A DNA stretch of 64,000 bases, taken from the NCBI GenBank assembly GCA_020055645.1, contig CM034547.1, positions 4,154,001 to 4,218,000 on the forward strand, in the 5' to 3' direction. How positions within the stretch are numbered: the first letter of the stretch is position 1; the number at the start of each line of letters is the position of its first letter. The notes beneath the pieces are model-generated. The model searched no databases. It was given only the letters and a program-made list of their open reading frames with translations, and was not told where the DNA came from. Position numbers and translations under genes: made by a program. Positions 33,413 through 44,120 of this stretch are shown piece by piece. Origin of the DNA: Tomocerus qinae (lineage: Eukaryota; Arthropoda; Collembola; Entomobryomorpha; Tomoceridae).

Positions 33413-33673
33413 ATGGTTGAAAGTATAGAAAACACGAGTAAGGTTTTAAAGAAAGTTAGGAAAGCAAATCCAGCGAACAATGAATCACTCAATCTTATTC
33501 GGCAAGAAAGAAAAGTCGGGAGAAAACCCGTATTTCCAAAGTTCTTTATCGTCGACATGCCCTGTCTTGTCTTGTCTATTATATTAGCACAAAGATCTCC
33601 GTCCCACTTGCAAATCTTTGCCCATCCCGGTCGGGTGGATGGGAATAGTAATGCAAAAGGAGTAGAGTACTAG
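33413..33673 (+). CDS. Hypothetical ORF of 86 codons
   Basis: ATG with an A-rich upstream context (GTAAATGG, A at -3 absent but G at +4). The first ~45 residues are charged and basic, starting MVESIENTSKVLKKVRKANP and including RQERKVGRKPVFPKFF, as in a nucleic-acid-binding or disordered tail. The rest is less convincing (SIILAQRSPSHLQIFAHPGR). A minus-strand frame (33584-33883) overlaps its 3' part. No family recognised. Confidence 0.28.
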   Translation: MVESIENTSKVLKKVRKANPANNESLNLIRQERKVGRKPVFPKFFIVDMPCLVLSIILAQRSPSHLQIFAHPGRVDGNSNAKGVEY

Positions 33674-36025
33674 GCCAAAGGAAGATGGCCAGGCCGACCA
33701 CCGCACATCCGCCGAACTAAATACAGCTCCTTTTTTGTCCTCATGACTTACAATAACTACAGAGCCGTACAATATCGGAGGTAGGCATCCAAAGTCCAGT
33801 TCGCAGTTCGGGCAATATATTAGAATGAAGATTCTATCTACAAACAGAATTTGACAAACAATTTTATGGAGAAATTCGCGCAACGTTGCAAAAAAGTTTC
33901 TCTACTTATTCTCCGTATTCATGCAAGTTGTTCACGAAAGGAAGATCTACTGAGGAAAAGAAAGTCTGACGAGAGAAAGAGGGGCATGCCGCTGTGTTTA
34001 CTTATATCTGCACAAACACACATTGATAGGAGAGCGTATAGAGTCAACAGAGTCACGCTACAAAGAGATTCGCTCGGTGCTTATCATTAGTCCTGAGCTC
34101 TATCTATGTATACGGAACTACAAAGAAATTCTTTTCCCTACTTATTTCTACATGTCTGCCAAATTCTATTGCGGCCTCTATTTATGTGAATACCATATTA
34201 CACTACATACTAAGTATACATACATACAGATACTAATATAGAGTAGTAGTAGTAGTAGGAGGAGGTATTTATATATTTGATATATGTATATATAGCAGTT
34301 GGGGCAAAGTCATCATTATGTAAGTGGCTGGTGAGTGTAAAATAAACAGAATGCAAATTTATTTCTCTTTTTGCAAACTCAGAAGGGAAAGGAAATAACA
34401 TAATCCGCTTAGTTGAGATAGAGGGGCGGAGTCTGAGGACGGAGCTACACAAACACAAATGCATACTTCCCTCTGCGGTCTCCCATCACTCTATTTATTG
34501 TATTACACTCAGTCAGTTGAGTCTTACGCACTCAAAAGCTCCTTTCTTATCAGCTGACAATGAGAAAAGTCTTTTAGTTATGAAAACTACTTAAGTAGGG
34601 AGGAGGCCGTCTTTATGTGTCAAGTAGGCACTTCTCCTCTAAATACCCAAATACAAACTCACTCTATCAATCTCAACTCCTAAATGAGTTTTTAAAGTCG
34701 CTAATGCCACGGACTGAAGACTCTTCTCAGACAATATTTACTAGGAGCATAATATAGATAGGCCAGATTGTTATCTCAAGGATCTAATGTTATTGTCTGC
34801 AGTTTCAAAGTGTTTCGCCTCCGATTTCAGATGAATTGGAACAAGATAGGTGAAAGGAAGGACATAGTACACATAGTACAGACTAGACATAGTGCAGACT
34901 CCACCTTTCCCTCTGTATAGACTGCTACTATATTACAGCATTTAAGTAGATATGGATATGTCAGTGCCAATAGAGTCGAAATAGAATTTCCCGATAATAT
35001 CTGCTCTTGTCATTTTTCCTAGTGTCTCTCTTTATTACGAGTAACAGAAGATGGGTAGATATGAGTAAGAAAGGTGGAGGCAGAGAAGAGAGTGGAAATT
35101 GAGTTAAGGCTCTCGTCTACGGTGACGATGTAAGTGGAAGGCAAAGGCACGGCATCCGTCGTGCACTACATACATAACAAGTGAAAACGAGATCAATCCT
35201 TATTCTCATCTGTCAAAAAGCTATAAACTGGAGAAGTGCTGGTGTGAGGCAAAAGGAGTAGCAGTCGACTCCAGTTCACCAAGAATAAAGTGGAAAAGTC
35301 AATAGGAATTCAAGCAAAACATTTTCAGATTTCATATTGAATTTGCCCAACAACAGAAACAAGACGAGAGAAAGTCTAACTTTCTCTCCGCTGCACTTCC
35401 CCCGCCATATACTCCTCTGCCCAACCAAATATCCATCCCAACTCACTCAACACTTAATATCGTCCCACCCATCTATATATACACATCTATCAACTATATC
35501 TATAAGAGCTACTACGGCTTCACTTTCTCCCTCTTTCCCACCCTATCTCATCTTCCAAAAACTTATTTCCAACAAAATATTCTCTATCTATGTAGATACA
35601 GACAGACAGTTCCTGAAATCACGATCATTATACAGATAGTCCCTGAATTTCCTGCCTCTCTCCCTATATATACTATTTACTAACTCCTTCACTACAAACA
35701 ATCTGATTTTTCTCCGTTTTATTGTGCCTCACAGCTATGCATTTATGTACACTATTGTACACTCTGTTGTTATTCCTTCTACACCAAATTGCCCTTCAGG
35801 GTTCCACGTTTGTCCATACAAACCATCCTTCCTTACTATTAATCTTTATAAAATTTTTAATATTTCTTTGAGAACTAAGTCTACCAATCAAAGTCAATGA
35901 ACCGTGTCAAATGGGTCTAAATAAATTGAATTTATCCACCATGGTATTTCAAATAGGGAATTAAATCATGTAGTGTGGTGAAAATATTAAATATTAAACT
36001 ACAATTCTCATAAAGTAACTAATAC
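33674..36025. other. Non-coding stretch
   Basis: (AGT)n at 34242-34259 followed by GGAGGAGG. Pyrimidine-rich block 35380-35560. A minus-strand segment at about 33762-33841 is open between TTTGTAG and GTAAGTC and encodes CPNCELDFGC. It is a weak exon candidate that I do not call separately. Confidence 0.4.
34242..34259. repeat. AGT microsatellite
   Basis: Six tandem trinucleotides, read directly. Confidence 0.85.
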
Positions 36026-36115
36026 CTTGATAATTACAGCAAAGATGCTTTGTAAATGGCTTTCTGATGCGGGACAGAAGGAAACCCTGGAAAAATCCTG
36101 AATATAGAAAGACAC
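36026..36115 (-). CDS. Candidate internal exon (30 codons)
   Basis: On the minus strand the acceptor GTTGCTATTGTCAG precedes 36115 and the donor ATCAAG|GTATTAG follows 36026. The 90 nt between them are exactly 30 open codons: VSFYIQDFSRVSFCPASESH then LQSIFAVIIK. The pyrimidine tract is moderate and the donor acceptable. No family recognised. Confidence 0.22.
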
Positions 36116-38766
36116 CTGACAATAGCAACAAATATTTAGGAGATGGACTTGTTTGCAGTATGTGTGCGTAGTACGTAGTATTTTATGGAGGAGACGTCAT
36201 TGGCACAAGTGTGCAGTATGTGAATGTCTAAGGCGAGATATCGATGGATATTTGGAGAGTTGTTCTATTACATTTAGATGCACTTTGGTGGAATCCATTC
36301 GGAAAAGTTCTTTCTCTCCGGCATGCATGAGAGAGAAAGAGTGAAGGCGGGCGGTTGCTTTCCAAGTGAATTCTTTACGATGCTGCGATAATCTGGACAG
36401 GATGCGAAGAGTGTGGGTGAGAGTACATAGTGGACTGGACAAGGAACACGAGAACTCTGTTTTGTGTGAGAGAAGTGTTGAAAGCCGTTAAGTCCCGCAC
36501 ACGCGGAAAGACAAGGAAGTCCAGTTCCAACTCTACGTATATATACATAGAAATGTCTATAATGTAGTGGTAGGGAGAATGCATGGGAGTAAGTAGAAAT
36601 GAGACAGGCGGATAGAAGAATAAAAAGCAGAGCCCATTCTGACAAACTGTTCTCCGACAAACACAGTTGTATGTAGTTCTGGTGAGGAGAGGAAGCGACA
36701 GAACGTAGGAACAACAACTAAGTATATATAACAACATGTTAGAGCAGTATAAGGGGATAGCGGTTGATACACTCTGCTAAGGCGAGGCCTCTCATATTTC
36801 ATCTTGTTGTCACATCCCATGCTAAGAGCCTTTTACGTTTCCACTTTTACTTTTTACTCGACTTTAGTTGAATTGACTCCAGACTCTTACATACACAATC
36901 TAATGCACTTTCTATATCTCCATATACCACTTCTAAGACTGCTCCTCACACACACACATGCACACACATAGGGATGGAGCCCACAACAACAAAACTCTGA
37001 CACACAACTTTGTTAACGTAAGCCGGGCTCTGTGTGCTCCCCAATCCTTAGTATTCAGCTTCAAGTCAAACAAAAAATGAGGGAAAAGAGAGGAAACCTC
37101 GCTAAACACAAAACACGATATTTTATCTTTCTTAAATTCTCTCTGCATCCCATTACTCCTTGAACGAGTGCATTATTTATGAACGCTGCTTTAAATGCAT
37201 ACACGACCGACCCACAACAGCCACATATAAGTATACTGCACCTACCATCTCATCCATTGAATCAAAGTGCACACACAAATCGTAGTAAAGAGTACACAAC
37301 AAAACATATGCACCACTTTAGATTGATGTTCCCACACAAACAAATCCCACATTACCAAATCAATACAACCATCTCCACTCCTCTCCCCAGAAGTACTTCT
37401 CCTTTGACACTATAAAGAATCTCTAGTATTTACAAAACTTTGTTCAAATGGAAACACTATATTACTGATTTGATTAGCAGATCTAATTATTAAATAAGTC
37501 ACAGTTTCATAGTATTACTGATATTGTAGTATTTATGTAAACTGATATATGTATACTACACAAATGTATGTTGTTCAGATAGATAATTTTTTAGCATAAG
37601 AATAATAAATTAGATATAGCTAGTCTGTTAACCCAATGTGACCCAAGAGTCATTCACGAGAGGACAAAAGAAAGGCAGAACTGACTGAACAAGTTGATGA
37701 CATGTACCGTGAATTATGATGCGTAGATAAAAAGTGAAAACTCATCTATGCAGCTTTTATCTGTCCAACTGTCTCACAGTCATACATAATACATGGCATA
37801 CCAACCAACTCCTAATCTCACAAAACACATAAAAACCTTTTTGTACATTACTATAGCTTATTTATCATCATTTGTGCTATTAGCATTCATGAATGCATCT
37901 AAATACTACCTATTTTGTCTATTACATAAGTAATATAGCCATACCGGCGTACCTACTATAAGTATACACTCACATACCTACATGTAACAATATAGGATGG
38001 AAATGTGGATGTTAGTCAAGAAAAAGAGATTGATTGCCTTGGCCCTCTATTCCCCTCATGCATATAAAGGAAATAATGATAATAATGTATTAAAATTAAC
38101 AAATCTGTTGTACATATTTTCAGTATTAATAAGGTGAGCAGGAATGGGCATTAGTTATGTAATTTGTAGGATATGGTGGCAAGCATTATGATAATAGAGG
38201 GATTAGCAGCAGAGTTGACGTGAGTATGGAAGAATCCTGGCCATGAGCAATGACTGCATTAAAGCTTAATCTGTCTGCAAGCAGTGCTTTTAGGGCTGCT
38301 TTGCGTGGTGCAGAGATCCGAGGCTAATTTTAAGCAGGTAATAGAGAAAATGGGATTGGTTAGCATGAAAAACATTTGGGATTATGTGACATTATGGGGA
38401 AATGGACCAACCCCGACAGACAGCTTCGTAAGTATAAATAGACCGTTGGGGTTTTCTACTGGGACTCTTCTACTACACATTTGTTTGTGCTGTGGTGAGA
38501 GGGGCGGGGAGATGGTGGGCTCGTCGGACAAGATGTACTCACTCACTCCTTGTAAACGATCTGAACCTGATCTCCCATTCAAAGGTGGGCACTTGGGATT
38601 CTGACTTGAGTGATCTGATAGGCATCACTTGTCATTTCCAATCTTGATTTAGAGTTTGTGACTCCATGGCCGAGATTCCCTCTCCTCTACAAACATCATT
38701 TAAGGTGAAGTAAGGCATTTTGTCTTGCGACACAGAACCTCCTACCCACACACTCCAATCACTCAC
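36116..38766. other. Non-coding stretch with strong strand asymmetry
   Basis: At 36274-36820 the minus strand is pyrimidine-rich and three overlapping frames (147, 120 and 87 codons) are open together, one of them with a signal-peptide-like start (MLLYILSCCSYVLSLPLL). I treat this as a composition effect. (CA)n lies at about 36948-36958. At 38283-38333 a short segment sits between GCAAGCAG and CAG|GTAATA and could be a small exon (LLGLLCVVQRSEANFKQ). Confidence 0.35.
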
Positions 38767-38891
38767 TTTATTCCCATCTCTACTCGCATCCACCGCAACA
38801 ATCGAATCCTCAACCTGGTATTTGGTACTCTGTACCCTCTGTTCAGTTACATACTCGGCTAAATACTGTTGACTGTTGGGCATTTTATTGG
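38767..38891 (-). CDS. Candidate internal exon (41 codons)
   Basis: On the minus strand the acceptor TTTTTTAATTTTTCAG precedes 38891 and the donor AATAAA|GTGAGT follows 38767. The 125 nt between them are two bases plus 41 codons: NKMPNSQQYLAEYVTEQRVQ, continuing STKYQVEDSIVAVDASRDGN. The composition is strikingly protein-like (Gln, Glu, Val, Tyr, Asp). G+C is above the A+T-rich flank at 38890-38990. Reading through the donor also stays open to 38632, so a longer exon is possible. No family recognised. Confidence 0.35.
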
Positions 38892-39706
38892 CTGAAAAAT
38901 TAAAAAACTACGCCTTTTACTTTTACATTTGGATTCCAATAAATTCCACTCTTTTTATTTCATAATTCCTAAGTACATACTATTAGTATATGCTGCATGC
39001 AATGACCTTAATCTCAGATTGAAATCTGATCCCAACTCCTCTTTTGTTATTATCATAAGTTGGGATCATGTGGGCATTGCACATTTTATGTAGTATTATA
39101 TAACCTGAATAAGGACATTGAAAGGAATCTGGATTTTCATCCTATTAAACTGTGAAAGGTCACCTTGAGCTATGTAAAATAGATTTACATATGTACATAA
39201 ATTATCCTACGTCAGATAGATAAGGTTTGTGAATATTTATAGGGTTGTAGTACTTACTCTTCTGGGTTTTATTAAACGAGAAACTGCAAATAACTAGCAA
39301 AATGTGCATTTCTATGACCTCGGGCACCCAGAGACATGTGCTAGTGATTTTAACTAGGGTTTTACAGTGTGAATGGTAGAGTTTTTGCATGCAAGTCCAA
39401 GAAATGTGTAAATAAAGTAAAAATACATTCCGTGTTCCGAATTTACAATTTCCAGGAGTATAATTACAGTTAAAGGAGTGTAAATATTTCTCATTTGTCT
39501 CTCTCGATCAGAGGAAATTCGTTTTGTTTCTGAGGTTGAAATGATCTAAATAGAGTCGGTTGTGTTTTATTTTAGAACAGTTCCACATTCCCATGTGGTA
39601 CACACTCAGTGCATTGACTTAGGATTGGGACCTTGTGTGTTTAAAGCTGTCCTCGAAACAAATTCTCATTTACTTTTTTATCTTTTATCAGATTTTTGTT
39701 TTCCAG
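38892..39706. other. Non-coding stretch with an inverted repeat
   Basis: It holds the inverted repeat at 38999-39080 and an acceptor-like TGTGTTTTATTTTAG ending at 39575, followed by an open frame with no clear donor before 39690. Confidence 0.4.
38999..39080. repeat. Nested inverted repeat, possible three-way junction
   Basis: GATCCCAACT (39028-39037) pairs exactly with AGTTGGGATC (39058-39067). Outside it, GCAATG (38999-39004) pairs with CATTGC (39075-39080) and AGATT/AATCT (39018-39027) can form a small side stem. Together these could make a branched RNA fold. Confidence 0.6.
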
Positions 39707-39846
39707 TTGGTTGCGGGAAAGGGTTAGTCACTCACAACAATCAGTCAGTTTTTTCACTGCACCAAGGTACACTCGGTTCGGTTGACTGGAGTTTGTTAGA
39801 GGGAAGGGACGCACGCAAACGTTTAGTTCGGTTGTGTTCAAATGAG
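39707..39846 (+). CDS. Candidate internal exon (46 codons)
   Basis: A long pyrimidine tract, TTATCAGATTTTTGTTTTCCAG, ends at 39706 and the donor AATGAG|GTGAGG starts at 39847. The 140 nt between them are two bases plus 46 codons, starting GCGKGLVTHNNQSVFSLHQG and ending ARKRLVRLCSNE. Residue content and G+C are consistent with coding. The frame is also open upstream to 39562. No family recognised. Confidence 0.33.
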
Positions 39847-40843
39847 GTGAGGTATTTGTAAGTACGGACTCTACTTCTTCTGCTCTCCTTTTCTCGTTTT
39901 TTCTAACGACGGATTTTCCATTTAGTCCTAAATGTAGTTTGTGTGTACTGTGTGCCTAATGGACCTACATCCCTGCCCAGTGCACCACATTTCCAATCTA
40001 TCTATAACATTCCTTGGTATAACAGTATATAGTGCATGCAGTTCAGTATAGTTTGTACATAAATATAATGTATAGAGTGGATTTGTCTGTGGAGTAGACA
40101 TTTGTGAGGAGTAGCCATATGGGTGAGTAGATTTTAATGTGATTATAAATGAGCGATGCGGATGAAAGGCGGATATGAAATGAAAGGGGTAACAGAATTA
40201 GAATCAACTGAACTGAATGAGCTTTAGCAAGCCGTCGCCTTCCCTGCATCGCATCGCATTATCTTTCATGTACACACTACATACCTATACCTTCCTCATT
40301 CCAAGCAGCCACTATATGTTCATATAGTATGATTGTAAAATAACCGCTCCTGGATGGGATGAACCAAGTCTATAAGGGTAGCTCGATTTTCCAGATTTTG
40401 CAGTAACAAAGTCTGACGTGACAGTGTTATAGTGCTAGAGAGTGCAGTTTTCAGTGTGTATAGAGGGTGACTGGTGTTTGTATGGAACGGTGAATTGAAG
40501 TGAAGGAAGACAAGGCAATGAGCATGTTTCGCTTTGTTGCGTCTCCACTTATTTGTTACTAACTGGCTTTGCATGTTTCATCGTTGTGATGCTAAATGCT
40601 AAATTGTAAATTGTAATTCTCCTGTTCACGTCACCATGCCCTGCTCCAGCACCCACCCACCAATCTCATTCATTTCACACACATAGCACAGACGACAGAG
40701 ACAGACTCGTATTTATGTAGACAACTGGGAGCAGAGACAGACCACATGAATATTATAACATGAAACATGACAGCTTTTACCAAATTACAAATTAAGGCTC
40801 ACTCAATGATAAAATGTACTACTAGTCCAATAATGTAGACGCC

Positions 40844-40861
40844 GAGAGAGAGAGAGAGAGA
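40844..40861. repeat. GA microsatellite
   Basis: Nine GA dinucleotides in tandem, read directly. Confidence 0.9.
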
Positions 40862-41735
40862 TAGTTTTTTAACACCAACAACCACCACACACTGCCGTAT
40901 TATGTGCATTCACATCTCTACTCACTCACATGCTCGCTTGAATATCCACAAATGCTAAATTATATACAATTACCAGTTTTCTGCCTGTAGCATTTGTGTG
41001 CTGCCTTTTGTGCGTGTGATACCGTGAACGGAATTAAATACACAAATTCTAAATAGTCGATGCATTATTCCATATTATCATGCCAGATCACAACTCCCAC
41101 CACCATAACAATTATAGATCAGTTTTTACAGCAAAGATACACACACATTTCCCCTCGTCTATTAAATTCCAATTTTTCAACCGCTAATCAAGGGTCCGGA
41201 TAAAACTGACTTGTTAATAATCAGCAATTACCACCAGATATTCAATTCCACTAAATTTTTATCGCATTTCGTGCTCTCACTTCTTCCCCTGCATTAGAAA
41301 AATGTAGTTAGCTGGGCACGGAAAATTTATGTGCACAACAGTATATTATTATATCTATCTATAGTATGTACGCAATATTGTAGTGGTATAGATATACTAT
41401 AAAAAACAATTTGTTTCTTTTTTGTATATATTGGTAGTAGAAACAAAGTTGAGATACAAATAGCATTCATTAAATGCATTTTATTGCAAGTTCTTAAGTC
41501 GGGGAGAAGTAGGGGATGTCAGAGTTGTCTATTCACATGGAATCCTTAAGTAGATGTTTGTGTATTGTACACATGTAAATAAATACAGAGGGAAAGATAT
41601 GCAAGTGGATGGAGTTTAGTGAGAGTGCACTAATGCAGTGGATACAACAAAAGTCCATGAAGATAGGGAGATCTAGTCAAGCATGAGAAAAAGAAGATCT
41701 GTGGGAGAAAGTGAGTAGAAAGAAGTTTCTTCAAG

Positions 41736-41750
41736 TTCAGTTCAGTTCAG
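41736..41750. repeat. TTCAG tandem repeat
   Basis: Three exact copies of TTCAG. Confidence 0.85.
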
Positions 41751-43143
41751 CGTTAAGCTTTTCCTTGGCTCACTGACTGCGTGCAAAATGCAAAACTGCA
41801 GACTAAACCGCTTTTGCTCCAGAAGGATAGATGGATGGCAAAGAGATAAAAATCTCGGCTTTATGTCACGACTCCTACATATCCTCCTATTATAAGTAAT
41901 ATACTATAGTACACTACATCCTCCCAATAAATGTACAAGAGGATATCCTATTAATCCTTTTATATCTCATATAACTTATATAGTGATACTTAGTGCATGT
42001 AATGTATAATAGTCTGTAACGGGATATGCTTTATCACTATAGTATGTATAGCAGTGGAGAATGCAGACTTATTGTCAGCTCAGCTGCATGCCCCGGATTT
42101 ATAGAAAGTTAGTTACTAAGTAGGTAGGTAAGCTCGAGCATTTGCTATCATGACAGGCCGAAACTATTTTTAGATTGAGTAGTGGCGCTGTGTGTATATG
42201 CAAGACGAAGTTGTGTGTTTCTATTCACCCAAAGAGAAATTGAGGTGAAGATAAGACGGAAAGGTAGAAGAAGCCGGAGAAAGTTCCGTCCGAACACTCA
42301 TTTCTATCTCCAGACTCTTCTTGGCTTATAGACTTGAATGCTCAAATCTCGAGGGTTTCACAGATCGTCTATTGTGCTCGCTTCTGCCTTCTCTACATAC
42401 AAATACAGGCATATACCAGTCCAAATGGAAGCCTTGTCGCAAAAGAGACCTTGCCAAAAGAGCTAAACCCTACCAAACGCAGAGAAAGTACTCGGAGGAG
42501 CTGTATTGAACCTACTTTCACCCAATAAGCTTTAAAATTGCAATATTAAGCTAAGAGAAAATGAAATGTAAATTGCATGTTCATCATCGTGCACAAAATA
42601 ATATACAGGGCTTCTATGTACAAGACACTAACTAAAGGACCTAATAACATTTCCTCAAAGCAATATTGGAGAAATGGCGTTCTATTGTAAAAGCGTTAGC
42701 ATAAATAAAACTACCCTTGCATACTTGTCGTATTTTGTATAAATAAGTAACACTGACAGCTCTCAGTAGCATCTTGTACTTTTCAAGTCAAATGTGATAA
42801 TAAAAAGTTTTCCACATAAGAGAAATTCATCTGAGCGTAACCTTCATCTTCATTATTTTAGTAGTCAGTGGGAAATCAATAGACTGCATGTTCATTGATA
42901 ATTTCTGAGTTGAGTCCACGAAGTCGTTCTGTAACTTTTGGGGTGTGCGGTGAAAGTGTAATTTATTCATTTCTGCATCTCGTGCAGTGGAGAAATATTT
43001 CATCTGACTTTCTCGCATCAGTAGTGAATGTGAATGAAGTATGCAAGAGTAGAGAAGGTTTGACGGGGACTCGTCAGAAAGATTTGTATTATTGATAGAG
43101 ATCACAATTCCATGGCATAGTCTTTTCTTTTATCTTTCTCCAG

Positions 43144-43156
43144 CTTTCTCTGAACG
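43144..43156 (+). other. Possible 13-nt micro-exon
   Basis: CTTTTATCTTTCTCCAG, a strong acceptor, ends at 43143 and GAACG|GTAAGAG, a strong donor, starts at 43157. This leaves CTTTCTCTGAACG between them. Both signals may be chance. Confidence 0.15.
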
Positions 43157-44060
43157 GTAAGAGAAGTGCGTCGTATGCGTTAGTACAAGTTTATCTTAAA
43201 GGCTAAGCTAAAGGATGAGTAAATCTGTAGAGGAGAGAGAGAGGAGGAAATGGGATGAGTGGAGCGATGTAGAGTCTCATCTTCACTTTTCATTCTGACT
43301 ATGTACTTATGTATTGGGAGTAAAATATAGTAGGGACCAGTAGGGATAGGGACGGAAAGATGATATGATCTGTAAGGTAATACATAATGGAAGTCCTAAA
43401 TAAAAAGAGCATCTCCTAAATATAACAACAGGAATAGTGAGTTAATAGAGAGAAAGGAAAGTTGGCTTGGCGATTCTATTATCCCTGGCGTCTCGCTTTC
43501 TCCGCTCGACTGAAAACTATCCAGTTGCTTTCACCGTTGGAGTCGATATTTTCGAGATTGAAGAAAGTTGCTTTCACTCTGGCGATATCGTTTACTACTC
43601 CATGTAGGATATTGTGGATGTATAAGTGAAGACATTAGCTATTAGCCTCTGTCTCCCTATGCTGCCTACCTGGAGAAAGGCAAGAGAAAGTGTGTAAGGA
43701 GACTTAGGTGGATTGCAGGGAAAGCATTTTCTTTTCCGTTGTGTGTGCTTGGCTCATTGCACTTGGATGCTGACACTCGACTCAACTGACTCTCTTCCTC
43801 TCGGCTTTCTCTCGACTTTCCCTCAGACAAGACACACTCAACTCCACTCCTTCCTTCGTCACTCAACTCAATCGCAATTCTCATCTTCTCAACAAACTCA
43901 ACAGATCAGATTCATTTCCACAATATCCTTTCTCCTATCCCCTATTGACTTCCTATAGTGTCTTTCTCTCCACTTTCTCCGAGACTTGCACAGAATAGAA
44001 TAACAGAACCTCATTCGCTCTTCTATTAACAATACGCAAGTTGCCTCTTTACTGTTGCAG
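43157..44060. other. Non-coding stretch
   Basis: Purine-rich left half and pyrimidine-rich right half (43780-44000). Frames there are open on both strands. Nothing recognised. Confidence 0.4.
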
Positions 44061-44120
44061 GGATTTCTGTCCACACACAATGAACTCCCAATGAAACAGC
44101 CTAAGATGATATTCCTATAG
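44061..44120 (+). CDS. Candidate short terminal exon (19 codons + stop)
   Basis: The acceptor TGCCTCTTTACTGTTGCAG ends at 44060. Nineteen codons (GFLSTHNELPMKQPKMIFL) run to TAG at 44118-44120. GTG follows the TAG directly, so AG|GTGAAA could be a donor only if the stop codon is split by splicing. Strong acceptor, very short frame. Confidence 0.18.
   Translation, partial: GFLSTHNELPMKQPKMIFL

Larger units (their letters stand above)
39847..43143. other. Non-coding stretch with microsatellites
   Basis: (GA)9 at 40844-40861, (TTCAG)3 at 41736-41750, and palindrome AAATGCATTT at 41472-41481. No credible coding segment. Short frames near 42321-42528 overlap in two phases. Confidence 0.45.

Noticed and set aside
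36274-36737. 147- and 120-codon minus-strand ORFs, one with a signal-peptide-like start
   Set aside because: Three overlapping frames are open together because the strand is pyrimidine-rich. No splice or promoter support.
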